The translations under genes were made by a program, and so were the position numbers. A stretch of 64,000 nucleotides of DNA, from the NCBI GenBank assembly GCA_036397035.1, contig DASWJS010000031.1:143108-207107 (forward strand), given 5' to 3'. Source of the DNA: DASWJS01 sp036397035 (GTDB lineage: Bacteria > Actinomycetota > AC-67). The notes under the pieces are model-generated. The model saw only the letters and a list, made by a program, of their open reading frames with translations. It was not told the origin of the DNA and made no database searches. Of this stretch, positions 1-8,661 are shown piece after piece (the first letter of the stretch is position 1; every line of letters starts with the position of its first letter).

Positions 1-444
1 GAGGCGTTGCGGCTCGGTCACAACTGGATCGACGCGTCACACCTGCTGCTTGCGCTCCTCCGGGAAGACAGCGGCGTCGCGCACGAGGTCCTGGCGGAAC
101 TAGGAGCCGACCTCGATGCCGTCAAGGCATCCGCCACGGCGTCGCTCGAGCTGCTCGACCGGGGGACGAGGACCAGGCCGATGGCCGCGGGCGAAGCGCT
201 TGGCAGGACGGCGTCGATCCATTACGAGGAGCTGGCCGCCGGGCTGCGGAGGGCGAAGCGAATAGCCGGAGTGGCGAGCGGTCCCACCTGCCCCTCGTGC
301 GATCTCCCGCTGACGGAGACCTCGCGGTACCGGATGACCGAGGTGGCGGAGGCGGATGGAGCGCGGACGATTCGCGTGCTGTTCGTCTTCTGCTCGGCGT
401 GCGGCCACACGCTCGACACGGTCTCGATGCCCGACGACGAGTAG
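1..444 (+). CDS. Clp N-domain protein with C-terminal zinc ribbon, 5'-truncated
   Basis: The reading frame is open from base 1, so the true start lies upstream; 147 residues are visible. The first 50 residues resemble one Clp N-terminal repeat (EALRLGHN, then HLLLALLRE), the helical adaptor and substrate-binding module of ClpC/ClpA. No AAA+ ATPase follows. After a basic linker the tail carries two CxxC pairs (CPSC near residue 97, CSAC near 130), which suggests a small zinc ribbon. It could be a stand-alone adaptor or regulator of Clp proteases; that role is inferred. It ends 25 nt before purQ. Confidence 0.55.
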   Translation, partial: EALRLGHNWIDASHLLLALLREDSGVAHEVLAELGADLDAVKASATASLELLDRGTRTRPMAAGEALGRTASIHYEELAAGLRRAKRIAGVASGPTCPSCDLPLTETSRYRMTEVAEADGARTIRVLFVFCSACGHTLDTVSMPDDE

Positions 445-469
445 TCCCCCGCTGGATATCCTTCGGGCC

Positions 470-1138
470 ATGCGGGTAGGTGTGCTTCAGTTTCCCGGCT
501 CCAACGACGAGCGTGACGCGGTCCACGCGGTCGAAGTTCTCGGCGGCGAGGCCGAGCTGCTCTGGCACGGCGACGCCGACCTGAAGGGCGTCGACGCGGT
601 GATCCTGCCCGGCGGCTTCTCCTACGGCGACTACCTGCGGTGCGGAGCCATCGCGCGCTTCGCGAACGTGATGGAGCCGGTGAAGTCGTTCGCGCGCGAT
701 GGCGGGCCGGTGCTCGGGATCTGTAACGGCTTTCAGATCCTGTGCGAGTCCGGCCTGCTGCCCGGCGCGCTCGTGCGCAACGCCGGCTTGCGGTTCCGGT
801 GCCGGCCAGAGCCGATCGTCGTGCAGGAGTCGGTGTGCCGGCTCGTGGACGCGGGTCCGGGAGAGACGCTCGTCATCCCGATCAAGCACGGCGAGGGCCG
901 CTACGTCCTGGGCGACGAGCACCGCCGCGCGCTGGCCGACCGCGGCCAGATCGTCTTCCGCTACGCCGACAACCCCAACGGCTCGACCGGCGACGTCGCC
1001 GGCGTGTGCAATGAACGCGGGAACGTGCTCGGCCTCATGCCGCACCCCGAGCACGCGGTCGAGCCGGAGGTCGGATTCGGCAGCATCGACGGCCGCGCGA
1101 TCGTCGGCGCGCTGATGAAGATGGGAGCGACGGTCTGA
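470..1138 (+). CDS. purQ: Phosphoribosylformylglycinamidine synthase, glutaminase subunit PurQ
   Basis: PurQ hydrolyses glutamine and passes ammonia to PurL in the fourth step of de novo purine synthesis (FGAR to FGAM). The 222-residue length is normal. A class I amidotransferase fold is visible: a PGGFSYGDYLR oxyanion segment, the nucleophile elbow GICNGFQ with Cys near residue 86, and the His/Glu pair in MPHPEH near the C-terminus. The ATG at 470 matches the family start (MRVGVLQFPGSN). The stop overlaps the likely CTG start of purL, so the two are probably translationally coupled. Confidence 0.96.
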   Translation: MRVGVLQFPGSNDERDAVHAVEVLGGEAELLWHGDADLKGVDAVILPGGFSYGDYLRCGAIARFANVMEPVKSFARDGGPVLGICNGFQILCESGLLPGALVRNAGLRFRCRPEPIVVQESVCRLVDAGPGETLVIPIKHGEGRYVLGDEHRRALADRGQIVFRYADNPNGSTGDVAGVCNERGNVLGLMPHPEHAVEPEVGFGSIDGRAIVGALMKMGATV

Positions 1139-3324
1139 CCGACGTCGCGCAGGCGGAGACCCTTGGACTCACGGCCGACGAATTCGCGCGCATCCGCGAC
1201 ACGCTCGGCCGCGAGCCGGCCAGCGCCGAGCTTGCGATGTACGCGGCGATGTGGTCCGAGCACTGCTCGTACAAGTCCTCGAAGATCTACCTGAAGACGC
1301 TGCCGACCGAGGGCCCGCGCGTCGTGATGGGGCCCGGCGAATCGGCCGGCGTCGTCGACGTCGGCGACGGGCTCGTCGCGGTGTTCAAGCTCGAGTCGCA
1401 CAACCATCCCTCCTTCGTCGAGCCGGTCCAGGGCGCGGCGACCGGCGTCGGCGGCATCGTGCGCGACGTGCTGGCCGCGGGCGCGCGGCCGGTCGCGCTG
1501 CTCGACCCGCTGCGGTTCGGCGAGCCCGGCGACCTCCTCCAGCGCCGCCTGCTGAGCGGCGTGGTCGCCGGCATCTCGCAGTACGGGAACTCGATCGGGA
1601 TCCCGACGGTCGGCGGCGAGGTGAAGTTCGACCCGTGCTACGCGGGCAACCCGCTCGTCAACGTGATGTGCGTCGGGATCGCCCGGCGCGAGGACGTGCA
1701 GCGCGCGCGGGCGCAGGGTGAAGGCAACGTCGCGATCCTGATGGGGTCCAAGACCGGGCGCGACGGCATCGGCGGGGTGAGCGTGCTCGCCAGCCGGCCG
1801 TTCGACGCCGAGGCTGAGGCGAAGCGCCCGAGCGTCCAGGTGGGCGACCCCTTCACCGAGAAGGTCGTGATCGAGGCGTGCCTGGAGCTGTCCCGGCGCG
1901 GTCTGCTCGTCGGCTTGCAGGACCTCGGCGGCGCCGGGTTCTGCTGCGCGACGAGCGAGATGGCGGCGCGCGGCCGCGTCGGGCTGGACGTGGACCTCGA
2001 TGCGGTGCCGCTGCGCGAGAGCGACATGGAGGCCTTCGAGATCCTCACGAGCGAATCGCAGGAGCGCATGCTCGCGATCGTCGAGCCCGCCCATGTCGAG
2101 GAGGCGTTGAGCGTGTGCCGGGCGTGGGGCGTCCTGGCGACGCCGGTCGCGAGGGTGACCACCGGGTCCAACCTTCGCGTCCGGCACCACGACGAGGTCG
2201 TGGCGGACGTGCCGGCGCCGTCGCTCGCGGACGAGGGGCCGACCTACGACCGCCCGCGCGCCGAGCCCGAGTGGCTGGAGAAGCTGCGGGCCGACGGCGC
2301 GAACGACCTGCCGGCGCCGTCCGACCTGGGCACGTCGCTGCTCGCGCTGCTGGGGAGCCCGAACGTGTGCTCGAAGCGGTGGGTCTACGAGCAGTACGAC
2401 TCGATCGTGCAGCACAACACGATGGCCGGCCCCGGCGGCGACGCCGCGGTGATCCGCTTGGAGGGCACGAGCCGCGCGCTCGCGCTCTCGACCGACGGCA
2501 ACGGGCGCTGGTGCCGGCTCGACCCGCGTCTCGGCGCGGCCCACGCGGTCGCCGAGGCGGCGCGCAACGTCGCGTGTGCCGGCGCGCGCCCGATCGCGGT
2601 GACCAACTGCCTGAACTTCGGCAATCCCGAGCACCCCGAGGTCATGTGGCAGTTCGCCGAGGCGGTCGCCGGGATGGGCGAAGCGTGCGAGGCGCTCGGC
2701 ACGCCGGTCACCGGCGGCAACGTGAGCTTCTACAACCAGACCGGCGACACGCAGATCCACCCGACGCCGGTCGTCGGGATGCTCGGCGTGTTGGAGGACG
2801 CGAACGCGCGGCTCGGCATCGCGTGGGCCGAGGGCGAGACGGTCGTGCTGCTCGGGGAGACTCGCCACGAGCTGGACGGCTCGGAGTGGGCCTGGGTCGA
2901 GCACCGCCACCTCGGCGGACGCCCCCCGGCGCTCGACCTCGGCGCAGAAGGCCGCCTGATCGGTCTGCTCGCCGACCTGGCCGAGGCGAGGATGGTCACC
3001 GCCGCGCACGACCTGAGCGACGGCGGCCTGGCCGTGACGCTCGCGGAGTGCGCCATCGCGAGCGGCGCGGGCGTCGTCGCGTCCGGTGCGCCGCGGGGGG
3101 TGGCGCCGCACGCATGGTGGTTCGGCGAGTCGAGCGGGCGAGCCGTCGTCGCGACGACCGACCCCGGCGGCGTCCTCGACCGGGCGGCCGCGGCCGGCGT
3201 CCCGGCGGGCGTGATCGGGACGACCGGCGGCGCGTCGATCGCGATCGGCGACGACCTCGTGCCGCTCGCCGATGCCGCGGGGGCATTCGCCGGCGGGCTC
3301 CCCAGGGCGCTCGGGGAGGGCTGA
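1135..3324 (+). CDS. purL: Phosphoribosylformylglycinamidine synthase subunit PurL
   Basis: PurL is the ATP-dependent synthetase subunit that converts FGAR to FGAM with ammonia from PurQ. It is the small form (about 729 residues) that normally works in a PurS-PurQ-PurL complex. Landmarks are MWSEHCSYKSS, the ESHNHPS nucleotide segment, GGVGGIVRD-like glycine-rich loops and a repeated second half. The first ATG in frame is at 1237, but conserved family sequence (LGLTADEFARIRD) lies upstream of it. Upstream of 1237 the frame holds no ATG, GTG or TTG before it enters purQ coding sequence. CTG at 1135, overlapping the purQ stop as CTGA, is therefore the best start. The use of CTG is inferred. Confidence 0.93.
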   Translation: MTDVAQAETLGLTADEFARIRDTLGREPASAELAMYAAMWSEHCSYKSSKIYLKTLPTEGPRVVMGPGESAGVVDVGDGLVAVFKLESHNHPSFVEPVQGAATGVGGIVRDVLAAGARPVALLDPLRFGEPGDLLQRRLLSGVVAGISQYGNSIGIPTVGGEVKFDPCYAGNPLVNVMCVGIARREDVQRARAQGEGNVAILMGSKTGRDGIGGVSVLASRPFDAEAEAKRPSVQVGDPFTEKVVIEACLELSRRGLLVGLQDLGGAGFCCATSEMAARGRVGLDVDLDAVPLRESDMEAFEILTSESQERMLAIVEPAHVEEALSVCRAWGVLATPVARVTTGSNLRVRHHDEVVADVPAPSLADEGPTYDRPRAEPEWLEKLRADGANDLPAPSDLGTSLLALLGSPNVCSKRWVYEQYDSIVQHNTMAGPGGDAAVIRLEGTSRALALSTDGNGRWCRLDPRLGAAHAVAEAARNVACAGARPIAVTNCLNFGNPEHPEVMWQFAEAVAGMGEACEALGTPVTGGNVSFYNQTGDTQIHPTPVVGMLGVLEDANARLGIAWAEGETVVLLGETRHELDGSEWAWVEHRHLGGRPPALDLGAEGRLIGLLADLAEARMVTAAHDLSDGGLAVTLAECAIASGAGVVASGAPRGVAPHAWWFGESSGRAVVATTDPGGVLDRAAAAGVPAGVIGTTGGASIAIGDDLVPLADAAGAFAGGLPRALGEG

Positions 3325-3341
3325 GGGGCGCGCGCGGGCGC

Positions 3342-3356
3342 TGGTATCATTCCCGT
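3342..3356 (+). promoter_or_regulatory. Predicted extended -10 promoter giving a leaderless purF transcript
   Basis: TGG followed by TATCAT (3345-3350) fits an extended -10 (TGn-TANNNT). It lies 6 nt before the GTG of purF, so transcription would start at or beside the start codon. No Shine-Dalgarno sequence lies in front of that GTG. No good -35 box is visible. The prediction rests on pattern and spacing only. Confidence 0.45.
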
Positions 3357-4814
3357 GTGACCCACCCCGTCGACTTCGAGTTCGACGATTCCCCCCGCGA
3401 GGAGTGCGGGCTCTTCGCCGTATGGGCCCCCGACGAGGAAGTGGCCAAGCTCATCTTCTTCGGGCTCTACGCGCTGCAGCACCGCGGGCAGGAAGCCGCG
3501 GGGATCGCGGTCTCCGACGGGCGCAGCGTCGTGGTCTACAAAGACACCGGGCTCGTCGCGCAGGTCTTCTCCGAGTCCACGCTCGCGGCGCTGCCCGGTT
3601 CGATGGGGATCGGCCACACGCGCTACTCGACGACCGGGTCGAGCACCGCGTGGGAAAACGCGCAGCCTGCGTACCGCTCGCTGCCGAACCAGAACGGCAT
3701 CGCGCTCGGCCACAACGGCAACCTGACCAACACGGTCGAGATCGCCTCGATGGTCCGCCGCGCGCCGGGAGACCCGCGCGCGACCACCGACTCGGACCTC
3801 GTGACGGCGCTGCTCGCGCAACACGGAGGGCCGCTGGACCGAGCACTGCTCGACGTGCTGCCCACGCTGCGGGGCGCGTTCTCGTTCGTCGTGATGGACA
3901 AGGACACGGTCTACGGCGCGCGCGACCCGCACGGCGTCCGCCCGCTCTCGATCGGCCGGCTGCCGTCGGGAGGCTGGGTGCTGGCGAGCGAGACCTGCGC
4001 CCTCGACATCGTCGGCGCGCACTTCGTTCGCGACGTCGAGCCGGGTGAGGTCGTCGCGATCGACGCCGGCGGGCTTCGGTCGACGGTCTTCGCCAAGCCC
4101 GACCCGAAGCTGTGCATCTTCGAGTACGTCTACCTCGCGCGCCCGGACTCGGTGCTGAACGGCGTGCCGGTGAACGAGGTGCGCGTCGAGATGGGGCGCA
4201 TCCTGGCGCAGGAGGAGCCCGCCGACGCGGACCTCGTGATCGGCGTGCCCGACACGGGTCCCATCGCCGCGGCCGGGTTCGCCGAGGCGTCCGGCATCCC
4301 CTACGGCGACGGCCTCGTCAAGAACCGCTACGTCGGCCGCACGTTCATCGAACCGACCCAATCGATCCGCCAGCAAGGCATCCGGCTGAAGCTGAACCCG
4401 CTGCGCTCGACCGTGTACGGCAAGCGACTCGTCGTCGTGGACGACTCCGTCGTCCGCGGGAACACCACGCGCCAGATCGTCAGGCTGTTGCGCGAGGCCG
4501 GCGCGACCGAGGTCCACCTTCGCATCACGAGCCCGCCCATCCGCTGGCCCTGCTTCTACGGCATCGACATGGCAACGAAGGCCGAGCTTGTCGCGAGCGA
4601 CCTGGGCATCGAGGAGATCGAGCAGTACGTCGGCGCGGACTCGTTGCGCTACCTGTCGGTGCGCTCGCTCGTGCGCGCGACCCGCCAGGCCGCCGACGGC
4701 TTCTGCCGGGCCTGCTTCGATGGCATCTACCCGATCCCGATTCCCGAGGATCTGGCCGAGCCGAAGTACGTCCTCGAGCTTCCCCACGCGCCCGCGCCGC
4801 GCGAGCGGCCATGA
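3357..4814 (+). CDS. purF: Amidophosphoribosyltransferase PurF
   Basis: PurF makes phosphoribosylamine from PRPP and glutamine, the committed step of purine synthesis. The 485-residue protein starts with a short propeptide (VTHPVDFEFDDSPREE) before Cys17 of ECGLFAV, which becomes the N-terminal nucleophile after cleavage. The glutaminase half is followed by a phosphoribosyltransferase domain with the PRPP loop VVVDDSVVRGNT near residue 357. Cysteines in KLCIFEYVY, WPCFYG and CRAC match the four iron-sulfur ligands of the Bacillus-type enzyme. GTG at 3357 is chosen because it gives the expected propeptide. Its stop overlaps purM (ATGA). Confidence 0.96.
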   Translation: MTHPVDFEFDDSPREECGLFAVWAPDEEVAKLIFFGLYALQHRGQEAAGIAVSDGRSVVVYKDTGLVAQVFSESTLAALPGSMGIGHTRYSTTGSSTAWENAQPAYRSLPNQNGIALGHNGNLTNTVEIASMVRRAPGDPRATTDSDLVTALLAQHGGPLDRALLDVLPTLRGAFSFVVMDKDTVYGARDPHGVRPLSIGRLPSGGWVLASETCALDIVGAHFVRDVEPGEVVAIDAGGLRSTVFAKPDPKLCIFEYVYLARPDSVLNGVPVNEVRVEMGRILAQEEPADADLVIGVPDTGPIAAAGFAEASGIPYGDGLVKNRYVGRTFIEPTQSIRQQGIRLKLNPLRSTVYGKRLVVVDDSVVRGNTTRQIVRLLREAGATEVHLRITSPPIRWPCFYGIDMATKAELVASDLGIEEIEQYVGADSLRYLSVRSLVRATRQAADGFCRACFDGIYPIPIPEDLAEPKYVLELPHAPAPRERP

Positions 4815-5824
4815 CCGGATCGACCTACCGAGCCGCCGGTGTCGACATCGAGGCGGGCGACCGGTCGGTCGAGCTGATCGCCGAGCGCATCGCGACCGCG
4901 GGCGCCGTGCGTCCCGAGGTGGTCGGTGAGATCGGCGGGTTCGCCGCCGGGTTCGACGCCGGGTTCGACGGCATCAAGGACCCGGTGCTGGTCTCGGCGA
5001 CCGACGGCGTCGGCACGAAGCTGGCCATCGCGCAGACGCTCGGCCGTCACGACACCGTCGGCGCCGACTTGGTGGCGATGGTGCTGGACGACGTCGTGTG
5101 CTCGGGCGCGGAGCCGCTGTTCCTGCTCGACTACATCGCCTGCGGCCGGAACGACCCGGAGCGCACCGCGCAGATCGTCGGCGGCATCGCGGACGCCTGC
5201 GCGGCCGCCGGATGCGCGCTCATCGGCGGGGAAACCGCCGAGCACCCCGGCATGATGGATCCGGAGGAGTACGACCTCGCGGCCTTCGGCGTCGGCGTTG
5301 TCGCGCGAGCGGCGATGCTCGGCCCCGATCGCGTGCGCCCCGGCGACCGTGTGATCGGGCTCCGCTCGAGCGGCCTTCATTCCAACGGCTACTCGCTGGT
5401 GCGCCGCCTGATCCTGCTGCACGACCTCGACCTCGGCGCGGCGGTGCCCGGCTGCGACGGCACGCTCGGCGAGGAATTGCTTCGCCCGACGCGCCTCTAC
5501 GCCCCGGCGGTGCTCGCCGCGGCGCGCGCGTGCGAGGTGCACGCCGCCGCGCACGTCACCGGCGGCGGGCTGGAGGCGAACCTCGCGCGCGTGATGCCGC
5601 CCGGGTGCTCGGCGGACCTCGACCGAGCCTCCTGGACCGTGCCACCCATCTTCGAGTTCTTGCAAGGCGCGGGCGGCATCGCCGAGGACGAGATGCGTCG
5701 CGCGTTCAACCTGGGCATCGGCATGACCCTGGTCGTACCCCCCGATGCGCTGGACGGCGCCGTGCATGCGCTAGAACGTGCCGGGGAAGACCCGATCGTC
5801 ATCGGAACCGTCAAGGGGTCGTAG
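4811..5824 (+). CDS. purM: Phosphoribosylformylglycinamidine cyclo-ligase PurM
   Basis: PurM (AIR synthetase) closes the imidazole ring, turning FGAM into aminoimidazole ribotide with ATP. The 337-residue length and the motifs VSATDGVGTKL, GETAEHPGMM, GLHSNGYSLVR and HVTGGGLEANL are those of the family, which shares its fold with PurL. The ATG overlaps the purF stop by four bases (ATGA), so this is the fourth gene of the purQ-purL-purF-purM run. A 6-bp hairpin (5830-5844, AGA loop) follows the stop. Confidence 0.96.
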   Translation: MTGSTYRAAGVDIEAGDRSVELIAERIATAGAVRPEVVGEIGGFAAGFDAGFDGIKDPVLVSATDGVGTKLAIAQTLGRHDTVGADLVAMVLDDVVCSGAEPLFLLDYIACGRNDPERTAQIVGGIADACAAAGCALIGGETAEHPGMMDPEEYDLAAFGVGVVARAAMLGPDRVRPGDRVIGLRSSGLHSNGYSLVRRLILLHDLDLGAAVPGCDGTLGEELLRPTRLYAPAVLAAARACEVHAAAHVTGGGLEANLARVMPPGCSADLDRASWTVPPIFEFLQGAGGIAEDEMRRAFNLGIGMTLVVPPDALDGAVHALERAGEDPIVIGTVKGS

Positions 5825-5862
5825 GGCAAAGGCCCAGAGGGCCTCAGAGGGCAAGGGGTAGC

Positions 5863-6915
5863 GTGGACGCGACGAGCGACGTGGCGGGCGCGCCGCTCGA
5901 AGCACCCGAGCGCACGCTGCGGGGCGTCGAGCGCGAACGCCGGCACCTGTGGTGGGCCGCCACGGTGTTCCTCACCGTCCTGGCGGCGGTCGTCCTGGTC
6001 ATGTCCTACTGGACCGACGTCGTTCCCGAGCCGATCCACGACGTCATCGTGTTCCCGGGCGTGCGGTTCACGTTGCTCGCGCTCTCGCTCGGGTTCGGTG
6101 TGTACGCGATCGCCCACGACCGGTCGCTGGCGAGGCTGACCCGCCAGATCGTCGCGCACGAACGCGAGCTGGCGCGCCTGCAAGCCGAGCTGGAGCGGCA
6201 ACGGGTCGACGCCGCGCGGCTCACCGAGGCGGACCGCGTCCGGGCCGACGCCATCGCCGGCGTCACGCACCAAGTCAAGACGCCGCTGACCTCGCTGCTG
6301 GGCTACGTGGCGATCCTTCGCAAGCGCGCGGGGACGCTCGGCGACGAGGAGACGCTCGGCTTCCTCGCCGTGATGGAAGAGCAGGGGCGGCGGATCGTGA
6401 GCCTGATCGAGGACCTGTTGCAGTCCTCGCGCGCCGAAGCGGGCCTCACCCGGTTGCTGCGCGTGCCGGTCGACCTCGGCAAGGTCGTGACGCGCCTCGC
6501 CGCCGAGTTAGGCGACGCGCGCGAACGGACGATCGAGGTCGACACGCCGCGTGGAGACCTCGGTCTCTACGGCGACCCGTCGGCGCTCGAACACGTCGTG
6601 ACAAACCTGCTGGACAACGCGCTGAAGTATTCCGAGCCCGGGACGGTCGTCCGGGCGCGCGTGACCGACGATCGCTCGGAGGTTTTCCTCACCGTGGCCG
6701 ACGAGGGCCGCGGGATCGCGCCCGGCGAGTTGCCGCACATCTTCGAGCGCTTCCGCCAGGCGTCGAACGCTCGAGGGTCCGGCAGCGTCGGCTTCGGGCT
6801 CTACCTGGTTCGCACGCTCGTCGAGGCGCACGGCGGGCGAGTGTGGGTCGAGTCGCGGCTCGGCGAGGGAACCAGCTTCCACGTCGCGCTGCCGCGACGC
6901 CAGCGCGAGCGCTAG
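5863..6915 (+). CDS. Membrane sensor histidine kinase
   Basis: A 350-residue kinase with two transmembrane helices (about 30-49 and 67-85), a coiled-coil linker (88-122), a dimerisation/phosphoacceptor helix with His136, and a HATPase_c domain: N box NLLDNALKYS (248-257), G1 DEGRGI (280-285), G2 GFGLYLV (310-316). The extracytoplasmic loop is short, so the signal may be sensed in the membrane. The H box reads THQVKTPL, with Gln where Glu or Asp usually follows the His. GTG at 5863 has an AGGGG ribosome site. No response regulator is adjacent. The stop overlaps the convergent Nudix gene. Confidence 0.85.
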   Translation: MDATSDVAGAPLEAPERTLRGVERERRHLWWAATVFLTVLAAVVLVMSYWTDVVPEPIHDVIVFPGVRFTLLALSLGFGVYAIAHDRSLARLTRQIVAHERELARLQAELERQRVDAARLTEADRVRADAIAGVTHQVKTPLTSLLGYVAILRKRAGTLGDEETLGFLAVMEEQGRRIVSLIEDLLQSSRAEAGLTRLLRVPVDLGKVVTRLAAELGDARERTIEVDTPRGDLGLYGDPSALEHVVTNLLDNALKYSEPGTVVRARVTDDRSEVFLTVADEGRGIAPGELPHIFERFRQASNARGSGSVGFGLYLVRTLVEAHGGRVWVESRLGEGTSFHVALPRRQRER

Positions 6916-7361
6916 CCGGGCGTCGCGCTCGCGAGCGCGCGCCGCACCCACTCCTTCTCGGCGTCGTAGGTCAGCGCTTCGATCGCCTCGGCGGGCTCCA
7001 TGAGGTCGCTGGTGAACTGCTCGGCGTCCTCGTCGGGCCTGTCGATCTTGCGCGGGCTCGTCAGCGTCATCAGGAAGTAGCGCTCCGTCCGCACGACGTG
7101 CATCGGCGAACCGTCGGTGTCGAGCGAATCGAACTCGTTCTCCATCTCGCCGAGGTCCGTCGTGATTTCCAGGTCGCCGAAGCCGCTCTCCTCGGCGACT
7201 TCGCGCAACGCGGTCGTGCGGGGATCTTCGTGCGCCTCGACGTGACCCTTGGGCAGCCGCACCTCGCCGCGCGCCGGCCGGTGCAGGACCAGGACGCGCC
7301 CGCCCACCATCACCACGCCGCCCGCGGCCGTGTAGTGGACGATCTTCGTCGTGTCGCTCAT
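6912..7361 (-). CDS. Nudix hydrolase
   Basis: A 149-residue Nudix pyrophosphatase. The box is complete: G39 of GHVEAHE, five residues to Glu45, then REVAEESGF, giving the GX5EX7REUXEEXGU pattern that binds the metal-pyrophosphate. The substrate cannot be told from sequence; the family covers mutT-like, ADP-ribose and diadenosine polyphosphate hydrolases. The ATG overlaps the stop of the E2 gene (ATGA), so it is translated from the dehydrogenase operon. A role in clearing a nucleotide or CoA by-product is speculative. Confidence 0.88.
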   Translation of the reverse strand: MSDTTKIVHYTAAGGVVMVGGRVLVLHRPARGEVRLPKGHVEAHEDPRTTALREVAEESGFGDLEITTDLGEMENEFDSLDTDGSPMHVVRTERYFLMTLTSPRKIDRPDEDAEQFTSDLMEPAEAIEALTYDAEKEWVRRALASATPG

Positions 7362-8650
7362 AGCACGCCGAAGAGCCGGGAGGGCACCTCGATCAGGTCG
7401 CCGAGGTAGCGAAGGAACCGGCCGGCCTCTGCTCCGTCGACGATCCGGTGATCGAAGGACAGCGCGAGCGTCGTGACGAAGCGCGGCTCGATCGCGTCGC
7501 CGACCACCCACGGACGCTTCGCGATCGTTCCCAGCGCGAGGACCGCGCACTCGGGGTGGTTGATGATCGGCGTCCCGGAGTCCATGCCGAACGAGCCGAT
7601 GTTGGTCACCGTGATCGTCGAGCCGGTCAGGTCGCTCGGCCCGCTGCGTCCGGCGCGAGCCTGCTCGACCAGCCGCGCGATCTCGCCGGCCAGCTCGAAG
7701 ACGTTCAACTGGTCGGCGTCGCGCACGACCGGGACGAGCAGCCCCCGCTCGGTGTCGGTCGCGATGCCCACGTTGTAGCGATGGTGCACGACGATCTCGT
7801 CGGAGGAGTCGTCCCAGGAGGAGTTCACGAGCGGGTGCTTGCGCAACGCGGCCATGAGCGCCTTGACCACGATCGGCAGCGGCGAGATCTTGACGGTCTC
7901 GGCCTCGGGCGCACCGCGCAGCTCGTCGCGGAGCTTCATCAGGTCGGTCGCGTCGACCTGGAGCCACTCGGTGACGTGCGGGATCGAGGACACCGAGCGG
8001 ACCATCTTCTGCGCGATCGAGCGCCGGATCGCGCGGACCGGGATGCGCTCCTCCGCGGGGCCTTCGGCGGTGCGCGTGATCCGCAGCGCCGGCGCGAGCC
8101 GCACGACGGAGGCGTCGTCCTTCGGCGCGGCAGCCGCAGGTTGCGCGACGCCGCCCGCCGCGGCCTGCACGTCCTCGCGCGTGACGCGGCCTCCGGGTCC
8201 GGTGCCCGCGACCGACTCGATGTCGACGCCCATGTCCCGCGCGAGCTTGCGGACCGGAGGCGTGGCGAGCGCCTTGCCCTTCGGCGCCGCCTCCTCCTCT
8301 TCGTCGCGCCGGCCGATGCGCCGCGTCTTCCGGCGCTTGCTTCCCGCCTCCTCCGGGCCGTAGCCGACGAGCACCTCCTTCCGCCCGGTCGCCGGGGCGT
8401 CGGAAGAGGTCTTGATCGAGATCAGCTTCGCGCCGACGTCCACGCGCTCGCCCACCTCGCCGTAGCACGCATCGACGACGCCGGCGAAGGGCGAGGGGAT
8501 CTCGACGATGGCCTTCTCCGTCTCCACCTCCACGAGCGGCTGGTTCAGCTCGACGGTGTCGCCCGCCTTGACCAGCCACTGGACGATCTCTGCGTCGGTG
8601 AGGCCTTCGCCGAGGTCGGGGAGGAGGAAGTCGCGGATCTCGTCTGCCAT
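7358..8650 (-). CDS. 2-oxoacid dehydrogenase E2, dihydrolipoamide acyltransferase
   Basis: The E2 core transfers the acyl group from lipoate to CoA. The 430 residues hold one N-terminal lipoyl domain with the lipoylated Lys46 in ETEKA, an E1/E3-binding domain (TPPVRKLARDMGVDI through GRVTREDV, about 136-168), Ala/Pro linkers, and a catalytic domain ending in SFDHRIVDG (His401) at the CoA site. It follows E1beta with an 11-nt gap and overlaps the Nudix gene. Pyruvate and branched-chain substrates cannot be separated with certainty; the nearby amino-acid dehydrogenase favours branched-chain. No E3 gene lies in the window. Confidence 0.93.
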   Translation of the reverse strand: MADEIRDFLLPDLGEGLTDAEIVQWLVKAGDTVELNQPLVEVETEKAIVEIPSPFAGVVDACYGEVGERVDVGAKLISIKTSSDAPATGRKEVLVGYGPEEAGSKRRKTRRIGRRDEEEEAAPKGKALATPPVRKLARDMGVDIESVAGTGPGGRVTREDVQAAAGGVAQPAAAAPKDDASVVRLAPALRITRTAEGPAEERIPVRAIRRSIAQKMVRSVSSIPHVTEWLQVDATDLMKLRDELRGAPEAETVKISPLPIVVKALMAALRKHPLVNSSWDDSSDEIVVHHRYNVGIATDTERGLLVPVVRDADQLNVFELAGEIARLVEQARAGRSGPSDLTGSTITVTNIGSFGMDSGTPIINHPECAVLALGTIAKRPWVVGDAIEPRFVTTLALSFDHRIVDGAEAGRFLRYLGDLIEVPSRLFGVL

Positions 8651-8661
8651 CGGTCCCCCTG

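Noticed and set aside
1878..3330. Long open frame inside purL
   Set aside because: It is a GC-rich shadow, and only its downstream part after 3357 (purF) is real.
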